DNA from: Bacteroidota bacterium
Lineage (GTDB): Bacteria; Bacteroidota; Bacteroidia; UKL13-3
Direction of reading: 5' to 3'
DNA: 38,424 nucleotides
Assembly (NCBI GenBank): GCA_030699355.1
Contig: JAUYMZ010000407.1
Location: 1 to 38,424 of the forward strand
Numbering within the stretch: the first letter of the stretch is position 1; each line of letters opens with the position of its first letter. The position numbers were made by a program, and so were the translations under genes. Below are positions 8,929-19,566 of this stretch, one piece after another. Below the pieces are notes generated by a model, which was given only the letters and a program-made list of their open reading frames with translations, searched no databases and was not told the origin of the DNA.

Positions 8929-9617
8929 TGTTATTTCTTACCGCATTTTTAACAGGCTTGTTTGGGAGCTTTCATTGTGCCGGTATGTGCGGCCCAATTG
9001 CCTTTGCTTTGCCTGGCAGTAAAGACCAAGGCTTCCTGTTTTACCTGGGCCGACTATTATACAATTTTGGTCGTATTCAAAGTTATGCCCTGTTAGGTTT
9101 AGTTTCTGGAGCTTTTGGCTTAGGCGTTAAATTGGCTGGGGTGCAGCAAGGTTTAAGTATAAGCATTGGTGTGCTTATTATACTCTCTGTTGGGTATTCG
9201 TATGGGATTAAAAAGGGGAGGGGATTTACTTTATTTTCTCTTTTATCCGGTAAATTCATTCAAAAATTGTTTCAAACCAAAAGTGTTTTTGCGCCTTATT
9301 TCATTGGTGTTTTAAACGGCTTTTTGCCATGTGGTTTTGTGTACATAGCCATTTTGGGTGCCACGGTTACCCAAAATGTTTGGGATGGCGCTTTATTTAT
9401 GGCTTGTTTTGGTTTAGGAACTTTGCCCATGATGTACGGAGTTTCTGTTATTGGCCAATTTTTAAGTCAGAAAATGCGCAGTAGTTTGGTCAAATTAAGT
9501 CCAGTTTTTGCCATTCTTATTGCTTTGTTATTTATCCTCCGCGGATTAAATTTAGGAATCCCTTATGTAAGTCCCAAATTGGTTCAGCCCAATGCCAACA
9601 TAGAAAACTGCGAATAA
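8928..9617 (+). CDS. Sulfite exporter TauE/SafE-like family membrane protein
   Basis: LTGLFGSFHCAGMCGPIAFALP; start overlaps ccoH stop (TAATG); typical end of cco clusters. Confidence 0.85.
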   Translation: MLFLTAFLTGLFGSFHCAGMCGPIAFALPGSKDQGFLFYLGRLLYNFGRIQSYALLGLVSGAFGLGVKLAGVQQGLSISIGVLIILSVGYSYGIKKGRGFTLFSLLSGKFIQKLFQTKSVFAPYFIGVLNGFLPCGFVYIAILGATVTQNVWDGALFMACFGLGTLPMMYGVSVIGQFLSQKMRSSLVKLSPVFAILIALLFILRGLNLGIPYVSPKLVQPNANIENCE

Positions 9618-9709
9618 TATTACCTGTATTTGGTTTACATACAGAACTTCTATTACTTTACGCGCTCAAATGATGGATTTTGTGGCTTTAAATACTAATT
9701 TATTTTTAC

Positions 9710-10828
9710 ATGTTACGCCTGCTTATTGATGATGAAATCTTTATTTATCAGAGATTTGGCGGGGTTTCGCGTATTTTTTCTGAGCTCCTCAAACGCCTAC
9801 CCAATGAAAAGGATATTGAATTAAACTTTGCTTCAACCTATTCAGAAAATGAATATTTAAATGAACTCAAACGCACCCAATATCCGCCTTTTTTAAAGAA
9901 TTTTTCCTTCCCTTTAAAAGGAAAAATAATGCGGGCTTTGCTTAAATTTATCAATCACCAACATGTTGTAAAGCAATTGGGTTCAGGGAAAATAGATGTT
10001 TTTCACCCCAGTTTTTACGAAGATTATTATGTAAACGTGCTTCAAAATTCGCCTACCAAATTGGTGTTTACAGTGCACGATTTAATCCATGAAAAGTTTC
10101 CATCTAACGGTTCAGACAAAAGAATGGCGCAAAAAAAAGCAGCCAATATTGCTTGTGCCCAAAGAATTATTGTGGTTTCTGAGCATACTAAAAAAGATTT
10201 ATTGGAGCAGTATCCAAATGTTAATCCAGCTATTATTAGTGTAATTTATTTGGCTCATTCGCTTCCGGTTTTGTCTGAACCAATTGAAGATTTGCCCAAA
10301 AAATACATCTTATTTGTTGGAGAAAGAGCGGGCTATAAAAATTTTAAGCAGCTTTTGGAAGCCTTTGCCGAAGTAAGTATTTCACATCCCGATTTACATT
10401 TATTTTGCGCAGGCAGTCGCCCCTTTTCGGCCGCCGAAAAAGCCTTTTTAGCAGAGGCACAATTAGAACAAAAAGTAAAACAGCAGCCGCTGAGTGAAAA
10501 GCAATTAAAATATGCCTACGAAAATGCCTTGTTATTTGTATTTCCATCTTTATACGAAGGATTTGGAATACCCGTTTTGGAGGCATTTGCCACAAAAACG
10601 CCTGTTTTAATTAGCAATCGCTCTAGTTTACCAGAAGTAGCACAAGGTGCTGCCCAGCTTTTTAACCCAGATGAGCCCGGCGATTTAAGCAAACAATTAA
10701 AATCCTTATTAAATGATGTTAATTTGCGCCAACATTTGATAGCGTTGGGAAGTAATAGGGTGAAAGATTTTAGCTGGGAAAAACATTATGCCAAAACCTT
10801 AGAAGTATACCACTCTTTAAGCTTATAA
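9710..10828 (+). CDS. Glycosyltransferase family 4 protein
   Basis: FVGERAGYKNFKQLLEAF and PSLYEGFGIPVLEAFA GT-B motifs. Confidence 0.88.
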   Translation: MLRLLIDDEIFIYQRFGGVSRIFSELLKRLPNEKDIELNFASTYSENEYLNELKRTQYPPFLKNFSFPLKGKIMRALLKFINHQHVVKQLGSGKIDVFHPSFYEDYYVNVLQNSPTKLVFTVHDLIHEKFPSNGSDKRMAQKKAANIACAQRIIVVSEHTKKDLLEQYPNVNPAIISVIYLAHSLPVLSEPIEDLPKKYILFVGERAGYKNFKQLLEAFAEVSISHPDLHLFCAGSRPFSAAEKAFLAEAQLEQKVKQQPLSEKQLKYAYENALLFVFPSLYEGFGIPVLEAFATKTPVLISNRSSLPEVAQGAAQLFNPDEPGDLSKQLKSLLNDVNLRQHLIALGSNRVKDFSWEKHYAKTLEVYHSLSL

Positions 10829-10830
10829 AA

Positions 10831-11409
10831 TTGAAGGTTTTACTCATAGATAACTACGATTCGTTTACGCATATCTTGCGTGATTATATTGTGCAAACAG
10901 GCGCCAACTGCGATTTGTATAGAAACGATGAGCGTATTTTATTGTCGTTACTGCCAGAAAATTATGATGCTTTGGTAATTAGTCCGGGACCAGAAACCCC
11001 GGTAAAAGCGGGATTGTTAATGCAAGTTTTGCCTACTTGGTTAGAAGCCCTTCCCGTGTTGGGTGTTTGTTTGGGGCATCAAGCCATTGGGGAATACTAT
11101 GGTGCAAAATTGGTTCAGGCCAAACGACCAAGGCATGGAAAAGTAGATGAAATGAACCATTTGGGTGGTTTATTGTTTAAAGGAGTACCTAAAATATTTA
11201 AGGCTACCCGTTACCACTCGCTTATTTTGCAGCATTTGCCCGATTCTTTGATAGGTAATTGTTGGAGTAAGGATGAGTTGATGGCTTTGGAGCATAAAAC
11301 CCTGCCAATTTATGGATTGCAGTTTCATCCAGAGAGCTGCGAAACAGAATTTGGCTTGACCATGATAAAAAACTTTTTAGATTTGGTGAAAAAAGATAGA
11401 CGATTCTAA
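10831..11409 (+). CDS. pabA: Anthranilate/aminodeoxychorismate synthase component II (glutamine amidotransferase), TTG start
   Basis: LLIDNYDSFTH, GVCLGHQAIGEYYGA, YGLQFHPES triad; trpG versus pabA not resolved. Confidence 0.85.
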   Translation: MKVLLIDNYDSFTHILRDYIVQTGANCDLYRNDERILLSLLPENYDALVISPGPETPVKAGLLMQVLPTWLEALPVLGVCLGHQAIGEYYGAKLVQAKRPRHGKVDEMNHLGGLLFKGVPKIFKATRYHSLILQHLPDSLIGNCWSKDELMALEHKTLPIYGLQFHPESCETEFGLTMIKNFLDLVKKDRRF

Positions 11410-11444
11410 GATTTGTTTATATTTGATTAAGAATAATAATTTGA

Positions 11445-12212
11445 ATGGAATACAATATTCGCAAAGAAGGTAAATTCAATTACATTGATGAAGGTGAAGG
11501 AGAGGTTCTTGTTTTGTTGCATGGACTCTTTGGCGCCTTGAGTAATTGGAAGGATGTTTTAAATCATTTTAGCAAAAATCACCGGGTGGTTATTCCCTTG
11601 ATGCCCATTTTTGAAATGAACATTTTAAAATTAAGCGTGGAAGGCTTGGCCAACTTTATTCATGACTTTATTGAGTTTAAAGGTTTTACTAAAGTTCATT
11701 TGTTGGGAAATTCTTTGGGCGGGCATGTAGCTTTGGTGTATATAAAAAAGCACCCAGAAAATGTGCAAACGCTTTTACTAACTGGAAGTTCGGGCTTATA
11801 CGAAAATGCTTTTGGGGCATCGTATCCCCGCAAAGGCGATAAGCAATATTTAAGAGACCGAATAAGTTTAACCTTTTACGACCCTTCTACCACTACCGAT
11901 GAATTGGTGGAAGAGGTGTATGGCATTATACAAGATAAGGGTAAGTTATTGCGCATTTTAACCATGGCAAAATCTGCTATTAGACATAATATGCGGAAAG
12001 ATTTGCCCAATTATCAGATGCCTGTTTGTTTAATTTGGGGTAAACAAGATACAGTAACACCGCCAGAAGTTTGCGAAGAATTTCACAGTTTGTTTCCAAA
12101 TTCTGAAATGCATTTTATAGATAAATGCGGCCATGCACCCATGATGGAACACCCGCAAGAATTTAATATGCTAGCCGATCAATTTTATAAAAAACATATT
12201 CCCATTCAATAA
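11445..12212 (+). CDS. Alpha/beta fold hydrolase
   Basis: LLHGLFGALSNW, LGNSLGGHVAL nucleophile elbow, GHAPMMEHP. Confidence 0.88.
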   Translation: MEYNIRKEGKFNYIDEGEGEVLVLLHGLFGALSNWKDVLNHFSKNHRVVIPLMPIFEMNILKLSVEGLANFIHDFIEFKGFTKVHLLGNSLGGHVALVYIKKHPENVQTLLLTGSSGLYENAFGASYPRKGDKQYLRDRISLTFYDPSTTTDELVEEVYGIIQDKGKLLRILTMAKSAIRHNMRKDLPNYQMPVCLIWGKQDTVTPPEVCEEFHSLFPNSEMHFIDKCGHAPMMEHPQEFNMLADQFYKKHIPIQ

Positions 12213-12875
12213 ATGTTTGCCAATCAATTTATTTCAAATGAAATCTTCCCTTTAAAGAAGTCGGATTCTGTGGCTTCTGCCGAGGTGTTTATGCAAGATT
12301 GTATGGTAAAAGAGCTGCCCATTGTAGAAAGTGGAAAGATTTTGGGCATGGTTAACGAATCTATTCTTCAAAATACAGAACAAACACGAGTGGAAGATTG
12401 CATGAACTTGCAAATAGATACTTACACCATTCACGAGTTTGCGCATTACTTTGAATTGTGGCAACGCTTTGAGTTAACAAAATTCGATAGTTTGGCCTTA
12501 ATTAATTCGGAACAGCAATTTAAAGGAATTGTTGCAGCAAAAGATATTTTAAAGCATTCTTATGGCAAATTGGCTTTGGCACAAGAAGGCTCTTTTTTGA
12601 TTATTGAAGTTTCGGCTATACAATATTCCTTAGCAGAAATTGCCCGAATTTGCGAAAGCAACGATGCCAAAATTTTACACCTCATGGTTGAACCAAAAGG
12701 AAACGACAACAATGCCCTGCATGTTTCTATTAAATTAAATAAACTCTATCTCAACCATGTTATGGCTAGTTTAGATAGATTTGGTTACCATGTAATTCAC
12801 ACCAATTCGCCGCTCGATCCCAACCATAGCTTGGATGATAGGTACAATTGGCTACTCAAATATTTGAATACATAA
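12213..12875 (+). CDS. CBS domain-containing protein
   Basis: Tandem CBS-like segments followed by an ACT-like tail; translationally abutted to the preceding hydrolase. Confidence 0.75.
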   Translation: MFANQFISNEIFPLKKSDSVASAEVFMQDCMVKELPIVESGKILGMVNESILQNTEQTRVEDCMNLQIDTYTIHEFAHYFELWQRFELTKFDSLALINSEQQFKGIVAAKDILKHSYGKLALAQEGSFLIIEVSAIQYSLAEIARICESNDAKILHLMVEPKGNDNNALHVSIKLNKLYLNHVMASLDRFGYHVIHTNSPLDPNHSLDDRYNWLLKYLNT

Positions 12876-12878
12876 AAG

Positions 12879-13772
12879 ATGCAATTAGCCATTTTTGGAA
12901 AATATTTTAAGGAAGAAAAATTTGAAGAGATTCAGCAATTTTTTGATGTGCTGGTGCAACAAAATATTCCTTTTACTATTTATAGAAAGTACTACGAAGA
13001 CTGCCTAAGAAATGGCTTACACCTGCCTTTAAATCTAAAGGTTTTTAACGATTACGATGATTTTAACGCGGCTGAAACCGATTTTTTTATCAGCATAGGC
13101 GGCGATGGAACTATTTTAAATAGCCTCGAAATTATTCGGCAACATGCCGTTCCGGTGGTGGGCATAAATACAGGCAGATTGGGTTTTTTAGCAGGTGTTG
13201 CCGCTTCGGATGCCCACTTATTAGTAGCGCAATTAGACCACGGCGCTTTTACCATAGACAAAAGAACTTTGCTAGAATTAAGTTCTAATAAAAATATGTT
13301 TGGCGGCGTAAAGTATGCCCTAAACGATTTTGTGGTGCATAAAAAAGACAGCTCTAGCATGATTACCATTCACACCTATATTAATGGCGAATTTTTAAAT
13401 TCGTATTGGAGTGATGGTTTAATAATCTCTACCCCAACAGGTTCTACCGGATATAATTTAAGCTGTGGCGGCCCCATTTTGTATCCATCTTCCCAAAGTT
13501 TTGTAATTACGCCTATTGCCCCACACAATTTAAATGTGCGGCCCATGATTATTTCCGACCAAAATGTAATTTCTTTTGAGGTAGAAGGTAGAAGTTCCAC
13601 TTTTTTGGCCACCCTCGATTCGCGCTCTGAAAGCATTAATACCAGTACCCAAATAGCGGTAAAAAAAGCAGATTTCTGTCTGAACCTAATTAGATTAGAC
13701 GGAGATAATTACCTCAAAACCCTGCGAGAAAAATTGATGTGGGGATTTGATAATAGAAATTTTAGGAACTAA
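12879..13772 (+). CDS. nadK: NAD kinase
   Basis: ISIGGDGTILNSLEII, GINTGRLGFLAG, NDFVVHKKDSSSMITI, DGLIISTPTGSTGYNLSCGGPI. Confidence 0.95.
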   Translation: MQLAIFGKYFKEEKFEEIQQFFDVLVQQNIPFTIYRKYYEDCLRNGLHLPLNLKVFNDYDDFNAAETDFFISIGGDGTILNSLEIIRQHAVPVVGINTGRLGFLAGVAASDAHLLVAQLDHGAFTIDKRTLLELSSNKNMFGGVKYALNDFVVHKKDSSSMITIHTYINGEFLNSYWSDGLIISTPTGSTGYNLSCGGPILYPSSQSFVITPIAPHNLNVRPMIISDQNVISFEVEGRSSTFLATLDSRSESINTSTQIAVKKADFCLNLIRLDGDNYLKTLREKLMWGFDNRNFRN

Positions 13773-13855
13773 ATTTTATTGGGTTTTTTTGTATCATTTT
13801 CAGAATACTATGCGTTATTCTTGCGGGTTTCCCAAAAATCAGTATTTTTGCTTTT

Positions 13856-14785
13856 ATGGATAGTTTGAAAAGAAAATTATTATTCGTTTTTACGCTCATT
13901 AGTAGCCTGATAGTTAGCGCACAACAAGTTGAAGTTGGACTTATGTTGGGTGCGTCCAACTATTTAGGAGATTTGAGTAATGAAACTTTTGTGATGAAAC
14001 AGACCCATTTTTCGGGTTCATTGTTTGGTCGCTACAATTTTTCACCCCGTTTAGCCCTGAAAGGAAACTTCGCTTATGGCAGAGTTTCTGGCGACGACAA
14101 AAACTTTGTTTCTGAGAAAAGAGATTACGTTTTGAACCAAAATTTGGTGAAGGATTTTGAGTTTAACAAATATAGAAACTTAAATTTCGTTTCTGATATT
14201 TATGAATTCTCTATGCATGGAGAATTTAACTTATTACCCAACGACCTCAATGCCTATAATTCTAGGCCTTTTGTGCCTTATGTGTTTTTGGGAATAGGCA
14301 TTTTCAACTTTAACCCTAAAACAAGCTACAACAATACTACGGTAGAGTTGCAGCCAGTTGCCACCGAGGGTCAAGGGTCTACTACTTACAACGATTTTAA
14401 AAAGTACAACCTTACCTCAATTTGTATTCCTGTTGGTTTAGGGTTCAGACAAAAAATTGCCGATGACTTCTTTTTAGGAGTGGAGGCAGGTGTTAGGTTT
14501 ACCAGCACTAATTATTTAGATGATGTAGGTGGGGTATATGGAAGTCGCTCTGTAATTAGCGGCGCAACCGGCAGAACAGGCTTACATTTATCTGACCGTT
14601 CTTGGGAGTTAGCTCCAAGTTCCGACCCTATTAATAATCCCAATCCGCTTTCGGAAGCCTATGTTTTTAATGAAGGCGACAAACGAAGCATGAAAGAAAC
14701 CTTTAAGAACGATATGTATTTTATGGTTGGTATTACCTTATCATACACCCTTCGCTTTAGGGGACAGGGTTGCCCTCAATTTTAG
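13856..14785 (+). CDS. DUF6089 / PorG-like outer membrane beta-barrel protein, copy 1
   Basis: Signal peptide; VEVGLMLGASNYLGDLS; FVPYVFLGIGIFNFNP; neighbourhood porG-uppS-bamA-ompH. Confidence 0.75.
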   Translation: MDSLKRKLLFVFTLISSLIVSAQQVEVGLMLGASNYLGDLSNETFVMKQTHFSGSLFGRYNFSPRLALKGNFAYGRVSGDDKNFVSEKRDYVLNQNLVKDFEFNKYRNLNFVSDIYEFSMHGEFNLLPNDLNAYNSRPFVPYVFLGIGIFNFNPKTSYNNTTVELQPVATEGQGSTTYNDFKKYNLTSICIPVGLGFRQKIADDFFLGVEAGVRFTSTNYLDDVGGVYGSRSVISGATGRTGLHLSDRSWELAPSSDPINNPNPLSEAYVFNEGDKRSMKETFKNDMYFMVGITLSYTLRFRGQGCPQF

Positions 14786-14790
14786 TTAGA

Positions 14791-15582
14791 ATGAAAAACG
14801 GGCTTCTATTATTATTATTCCTTTGTTTCAATTTGCTGAGCCAAGCCCAAAAAACTGAGTTGGGTATTCAGTTGGGTGCAGGCACCTATTACGGTGATTT
14901 AGCGCCCAGTGTAAGTTTTAACGAAACACACCCAGCGGGAGGAATATTTATTAGAAGAAATTTGAATAATACTTGGGCTTTCAAAACAGAATTAAATAGG
15001 TATACGGTTTCTGGAAACGACAATAATTTTGCCTACAATGCGGCCAGAAACTTGAGTTTTCAAAGTCATATCAATGAGGCAGCCATGCTTATTGAGTTTA
15101 ATTACCTAAAATATGGTCCGTATGTATTAGATAAGAAATATACATCTTATGTTTACGTAGGTGTAGCAGGGTTTCAATACAATCCGCAAGCCCAATTGCG
15201 CGGGGTTTGGTACGATTTAAGCGATTATAGAACCGAGGGAGTTTCGTATAGTAAATTGGCCATGGCCATTCCTTTTGGCATTGGTTTTAAATACATGGCA
15301 AGCAAAAAATTTGCCTTTGAATGTCAAGTTGGATTTAGAAGAACATTTACCGATTATTTAGACGATGTGAGTACTGTTTACCCAGATGTGGTAGCCAGGT
15401 TTGAACAAAGTGGATTAATTGGTGCCACATTAACCGATAGGTCCATAGAAAAAGAAGGAATACCAAGTTATAAATTGGGGTATAAAAGGGGCGACCCCAA
15501 CACGAAAGATTGGTATATGAGTTTTACCATTGGTTGTGCCATGCGACTCAATACCAGATCTAAATGTGCAAGATTTTTTTAA
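14791..15582 (+). CDS. DUF6089 / PorG-like outer membrane protein, copy 2
   Basis: TELGIQLGAGTYYGDLAP; TSYVYVGVAGFQYNPQ; paralogous to the preceding ORF; ATG at 14791 follows the copy 1 stop. Confidence 0.75.
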   Translation: MKNGLLLLLFLCFNLLSQAQKTELGIQLGAGTYYGDLAPSVSFNETHPAGGIFIRRNLNNTWAFKTELNRYTVSGNDNNFAYNAARNLSFQSHINEAAMLIEFNYLKYGPYVLDKKYTSYVYVGVAGFQYNPQAQLRGVWYDLSDYRTEGVSYSKLAMAIPFGIGFKYMASKKFAFECQVGFRRTFTDYLDDVSTVYPDVVARFEQSGLIGATLTDRSIEKEGIPSYKLGYKRGDPNTKDWYMSFTIGCAMRLNTRSKCARFF

Positions 15583-15610
15583 TAGTGAGCTGGCTAGCGA
15601 AGAGAATAAC

Positions 15611-16354
15611 ATGAGTTTGAAAGATAAGTTAATAGCAGATAAAATGCCCCAACACATTGCCATTATTATGGATGGTAATGGAAGATGGGCAAAAGGTAAG
15701 GGGAAGTTTAGAATCTTTGGACATCAAAATGGTGTTTCAACCGTAAAAACGATTACGGAAGCTTGTGCAGAAATTGGGGTGAAGTACTTAACTTTATATG
15801 CTTTTTCAACAGAAAATTGGAGCAGGCCAGCTATTGAAGTGCGCGCTTTGATGGAATTATTGGTAGATACCATGCGCAAAGAATTGCCTACGCTAATGAA
15901 AAACGGTATTCGTTTATCGTTTATAGGAAACCAAAGTGATTTACCTGAAAAATGCCAAAAGCAAATTCAAGTAACCATGGAAGAAACCAAAGATAATAGC
16001 CGCATGAACCTAGTTTTGGCACTGAGCTATAGCGCGAAATGGGATTTGGTTCAGGCCGTAAAAAATATTAGCTTAGATACCTTAGCAGGCAAAATTGATG
16101 CTGCCGATATCAACGATAAATTAATAGACAAATACCTCTCTACCCATTGGATGCCACACCCAGAATTGTTAATAAGAACCAGCGGCGAAAAAAGAATTAG
16201 TAACTTTTTGCTATGGGAAATCGCTTATAGTGAGCTGTACTTTACAGAAAAATTATGGCCCGATTTTACAAAAGAGGATTTATATGATGCGATTTATGAT
16301 TTTCAAAACAGAGAAAGACGATTCGGTAAAACGAGTGAGCAATTAAGTAGTTAA
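15611..16354 (+). CDS. uppS: Isoprenyl transferase / undecaprenyl diphosphate synthase
   Basis: HIAIIMDGNGRWAKGKGKFRIFGH, LYAFSTENWSRP, LLIRTSGEKRISNFLLWEIAYSELYF. Confidence 0.95.
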   Translation: MSLKDKLIADKMPQHIAIIMDGNGRWAKGKGKFRIFGHQNGVSTVKTITEACAEIGVKYLTLYAFSTENWSRPAIEVRALMELLVDTMRKELPTLMKNGIRLSFIGNQSDLPEKCQKQIQVTMEETKDNSRMNLVLALSYSAKWDLVQAVKNISLDTLAGKIDAADINDKLIDKYLSTHWMPHPELLIRTSGEKRISNFLLWEIAYSELYFTEKLWPDFTKEDLYDAIYDFQNRERRFGKTSEQLSS

Positions 16355-16355
16355 T

Positions 16356-18917
16356 ATGAACCAAAAGAGTCTATTATATTTGGTGCTGTGTTTGCTTCTA
16401 GCTTCACAATTTACCTATGCGCAAAATCAAGTGTCTAAAGATGATACCTTGGCGGCAAAATCTAAGGATGCTTATTTTAATATGAACTACAATAACCCTC
16501 GTCAATACATTATTGGTGGGGTAGATATTGTTGGAACCGAGTATTATGATAAAAGTGTGCTCGTTGTTTTAAGTGGTTTGCAGGTTGGACAAAAAATAAG
16601 GATTCCATCTGAAGACATTACTAAGGCCATCAATAATTTATGGAAACAAAAGTTGTTTGAAGACGTACGATTATTGGTAAGCAAAATTGATGATGATGAG
16701 ATTTTCTTTGAAATACAAGTGAAAGAAAAACCCCGCTTATCTAATTTTACCATTAAAGGGTTAAAGAAAAGTAAAGCAGAAGAATTACGCGAGGCGCTAA
16801 CTTTGAAGGCCGGGCAGATTATTACCGAAAACGTATTAAATAGCACCAACCGAGAGATTAAATTGTTTTACGAAGAAAAAGGATTTTTAGATGCTTATGC
16901 CACTTTTGAGCAAATTCCAGACGATTTAAAACGAAATACGGTTAAGCTAAGAATTAATGTAGATAGAGGAAAAAAAGTGACTATTTCTCAACTTACTTTT
17001 TCGGGTAATACTACCATAGAATCTAAGAAGATTAGAAAAGTAATGAAAGATACCAAGCCAAAGCGTTTCTTCTTTACCAAATCTAAATACATTGAAGAAA
17101 AATATGTAGAGGATAAGCAGAAAATTATAGACAAATATTTGTCGATGGGTTACCGAGATATACAGGTAGTTTCCGACTCTATTTGGCGCGATAAAAAAGG
17201 AGTGCGCATTCATGTTAACCTTTTTGAAGGAAGGAAATATTACTTTAGAAACTTAACATTTGTAGGAAACGCAAAATATAAATCGGAAGACTTACACAAA
17301 ATTTTACGCATTAGGCCAGGTGATGTTTACGACCAATCTATCTTAGACCAACGCTTAAATATGAGTCAGGATGGCGGTGATATTAGCACGCTTTACATGG
17401 ATGATGGTTATTTGTTTTTTAGGGTTGAACCCATAGAAGTGCTTATAGAAAATGATTCGATAGACATTGAAATACGCATTGCAGAAGGTACGCAGGCATA
17501 CATAAACATGGTTACGGTAAAAGGAAATTCTAAAACCAGCGACCATGTAATTTTAAGAGAATTACGCACCAAGCCGGGTATGTTATTTAGTAGAAGTGAT
17601 GTTACACGTTCCTTGCGCGAACTTTCGCAAATTGGGTATTTTAATCCAGAGGCTTTAAATGTAAACCCAGTGCCAAACCCGGTTACAGGAACTGTTGATA
17701 TTGAATACAAAGTAGAAGAGAGGCCAAACGACCAGATTGAATTAAGTGGTGGTTGGGGAGCAGGATTTGTGGTAGGAACTTTAGGTTTAACCTTAAATAA
17801 TTTTTCTGCCAGAAAAGCACTCGAAGCAAAAAATTGGGCACCTATTCCAAGTGGTGATGGTCAACGACTTTCTTTACGCGCACAAACAAATGGAACCTTT
17901 TTTCAATCGTATTCGGCTAGTTTTACCGAGCCATGGTTGGGTGGTAAAAGGCCAAATGCCCTTACTGTTTCTTTGTTTCATTCTATCCAATCAAACGGCC
18001 GCCAAGGAGAGCTGCGCTCTGGCTTATATACAACAGGGGTAATGGTAGGTTTGGGTAAAAGATTACGCTGGCCCGATGACTTTTTTACGCTTCATTACCA
18101 ATTGGGATATCAATTATATAACAATGATCCAGATATTGCGGGCAATGTGTTTTGGTCTACCATTCCAACGGGTAAATCAAATAATTTAAGTTTTAAGGTT
18201 ACCTTGGGTAGAAACTCTTCCAACCAATTAATTTATCCGAGTGCCGGTTCAAACATAACCATGTCTATGCAGGTTACGCCGCCGTATTCCATGTTTAATG
18301 GCGTAGATTATACCAAGGCAGATGCCATAAATAAAACCAAATGGCTCGAATTTTACAAATGGAAGTTTGATGCTACCTGGTTTAATAAATTGGCCGGCGA
18401 TAAGCGCCCATTGGTATTAATGACCCGCATAAACTTTGGGTATATTGGGGCATTTAATCAAGCCAAAGGCATTACGCCATTTGAGCGCTTTTGGGTAGGT
18501 GGTTCAGGACTTACAGGTTTTAATTTAGATGGCAGGGAGTTGGTGGCTTTGCGTGGATATCAAGATAATTCTTTAACCCCTTTTGCTTTAAATCCACTTA
18601 CGGGAAATGTGCAGCAAACGGGAGCTTCCATATACAACAGATATACAATGGAGTTAAGGTATCCAATCTCATTAAATCCACAAGCTACCGTGTTTCCATT
18701 GGTTTTTGCTGAAGCTGGTGGTACTTGGCTCGATCCAAAAAAATTCAATCCGTTTGAGGTTAATCGTTCTTATGGTGTGGGTGTTCGTATATTTTTACCT
18801 ATGTTTGGTATGATTGGGTTAGATTATGGTTGGGGTATCGATTTACCGCCTAATCATCCTAGTCCGGCCAATGTAAATGGCGGTAATTTTCACTTTTTAT
18901 TGGGACAACAATTTTAA
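16356..18917 (+). CDS. bamA: Outer membrane protein assembly factor BamA
   Basis: POTRA repeats plus C-terminal Omp85 barrel (VGGSGLTGFNLDGRELVALRGY, terminal F). Confidence 0.93.
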   Translation: MNQKSLLYLVLCLLLASQFTYAQNQVSKDDTLAAKSKDAYFNMNYNNPRQYIIGGVDIVGTEYYDKSVLVVLSGLQVGQKIRIPSEDITKAINNLWKQKLFEDVRLLVSKIDDDEIFFEIQVKEKPRLSNFTIKGLKKSKAEELREALTLKAGQIITENVLNSTNREIKLFYEEKGFLDAYATFEQIPDDLKRNTVKLRINVDRGKKVTISQLTFSGNTTIESKKIRKVMKDTKPKRFFFTKSKYIEEKYVEDKQKIIDKYLSMGYRDIQVVSDSIWRDKKGVRIHVNLFEGRKYYFRNLTFVGNAKYKSEDLHKILRIRPGDVYDQSILDQRLNMSQDGGDISTLYMDDGYLFFRVEPIEVLIENDSIDIEIRIAEGTQAYINMVTVKGNSKTSDHVILRELRTKPGMLFSRSDVTRSLRELSQIGYFNPEALNVNPVPNPVTGTVDIEYKVEERPNDQIELSGGWGAGFVVGTLGLTLNNFSARKALEAKNWAPIPSGDGQRLSLRAQTNGTFFQSYSASFTEPWLGGKRPNALTVSLFHSIQSNGRQGELRSGLYTTGVMVGLGKRLRWPDDFFTLHYQLGYQLYNNDPDIAGNVFWSTIPTGKSNNLSFKVTLGRNSSNQLIYPSAGSNITMSMQVTPPYSMFNGVDYTKADAINKTKWLEFYKWKFDATWFNKLAGDKRPLVLMTRINFGYIGAFNQAKGITPFERFWVGGSGLTGFNLDGRELVALRGYQDNSLTPFALNPLTGNVQQTGASIYNRYTMELRYPISLNPQATVFPLVFAEAGGTWLDPKKFNPFEVNRSYGVGVRIFLPMFGMIGLDYGWGIDLPPNHPSPANVNGGNFHFLLGQQF

Positions 18918-18926
18918 TTTTAAAGT

Positions 18927-19520
18927 ATGAGAAAGATTGTTTTAGGATTGCTAATGCTAGCATTCGGTTTGAACCAAAGTTATGCGCAGCGTTTTGCGTA
19001 TGTAGACACAGAATATATTTTAGACATGCTTCCCGAGTATAAATCGGCGCAAAAGCAATTGGATTTAATTGCCGAAACTTGGCAAAAGGAAGCGGAAGAG
19101 AAAAAAGCTGAAATTGATAAAATGTTGCAAGATTTTCAAGCAGAGCAAATTTTATTAACCGCCGAGCTAAAGAAAAAGAAAGAAACCGACATTAAGTTAA
19201 AAGAAGCTGAACTGAAAGAGTTTATGAATAAAAAGTTCGGTTATGAAGGCGAATTATTTAAGAAAAGACAAGAATTAGTGAAGCCAATTCAAGATAAAGT
19301 TTTTGATGCATGCCAAAACATTGCAAAAAAAAGTGCCTTAGACTTTATATTTGCCAAGGGAGGAGAAATGATAATGATGTACAGCAATGCTCGATATGAT
19401 AAAAGCGATGAAGTACTCATAGAGTTAGGCGTAAATGTGACCAAAAACAAAGGAAGCGCGCCTGAACAAAATTCAGCTCCAAACAATGGCCCAACTCAAC
19501 GACCAGGTGGAGGAAGGTAA
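18927..19520 (+). CDS. OmpH/Skp family periplasmic chaperone, copy 1
   Basis: Signal peptide, RFAYVDTEYILDMLPEYKSAQKQLD, coiled coil. Confidence 0.92.
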   Translation: MRKIVLGLLMLAFGLNQSYAQRFAYVDTEYILDMLPEYKSAQKQLDLIAETWQKEAEEKKAEIDKMLQDFQAEQILLTAELKKKKETDIKLKEAELKEFMNKKFGYEGELFKKRQELVKPIQDKVFDACQNIAKKSALDFIFAKGGEMIMMYSNARYDKSDEVLIELGVNVTKNKGSAPEQNSAPNNGPTQRPGGGR

Positions 19521-19566
19521 TTGGCACGATTTTAGAATACGAAATAATAATAAATAAAACAGAAAA

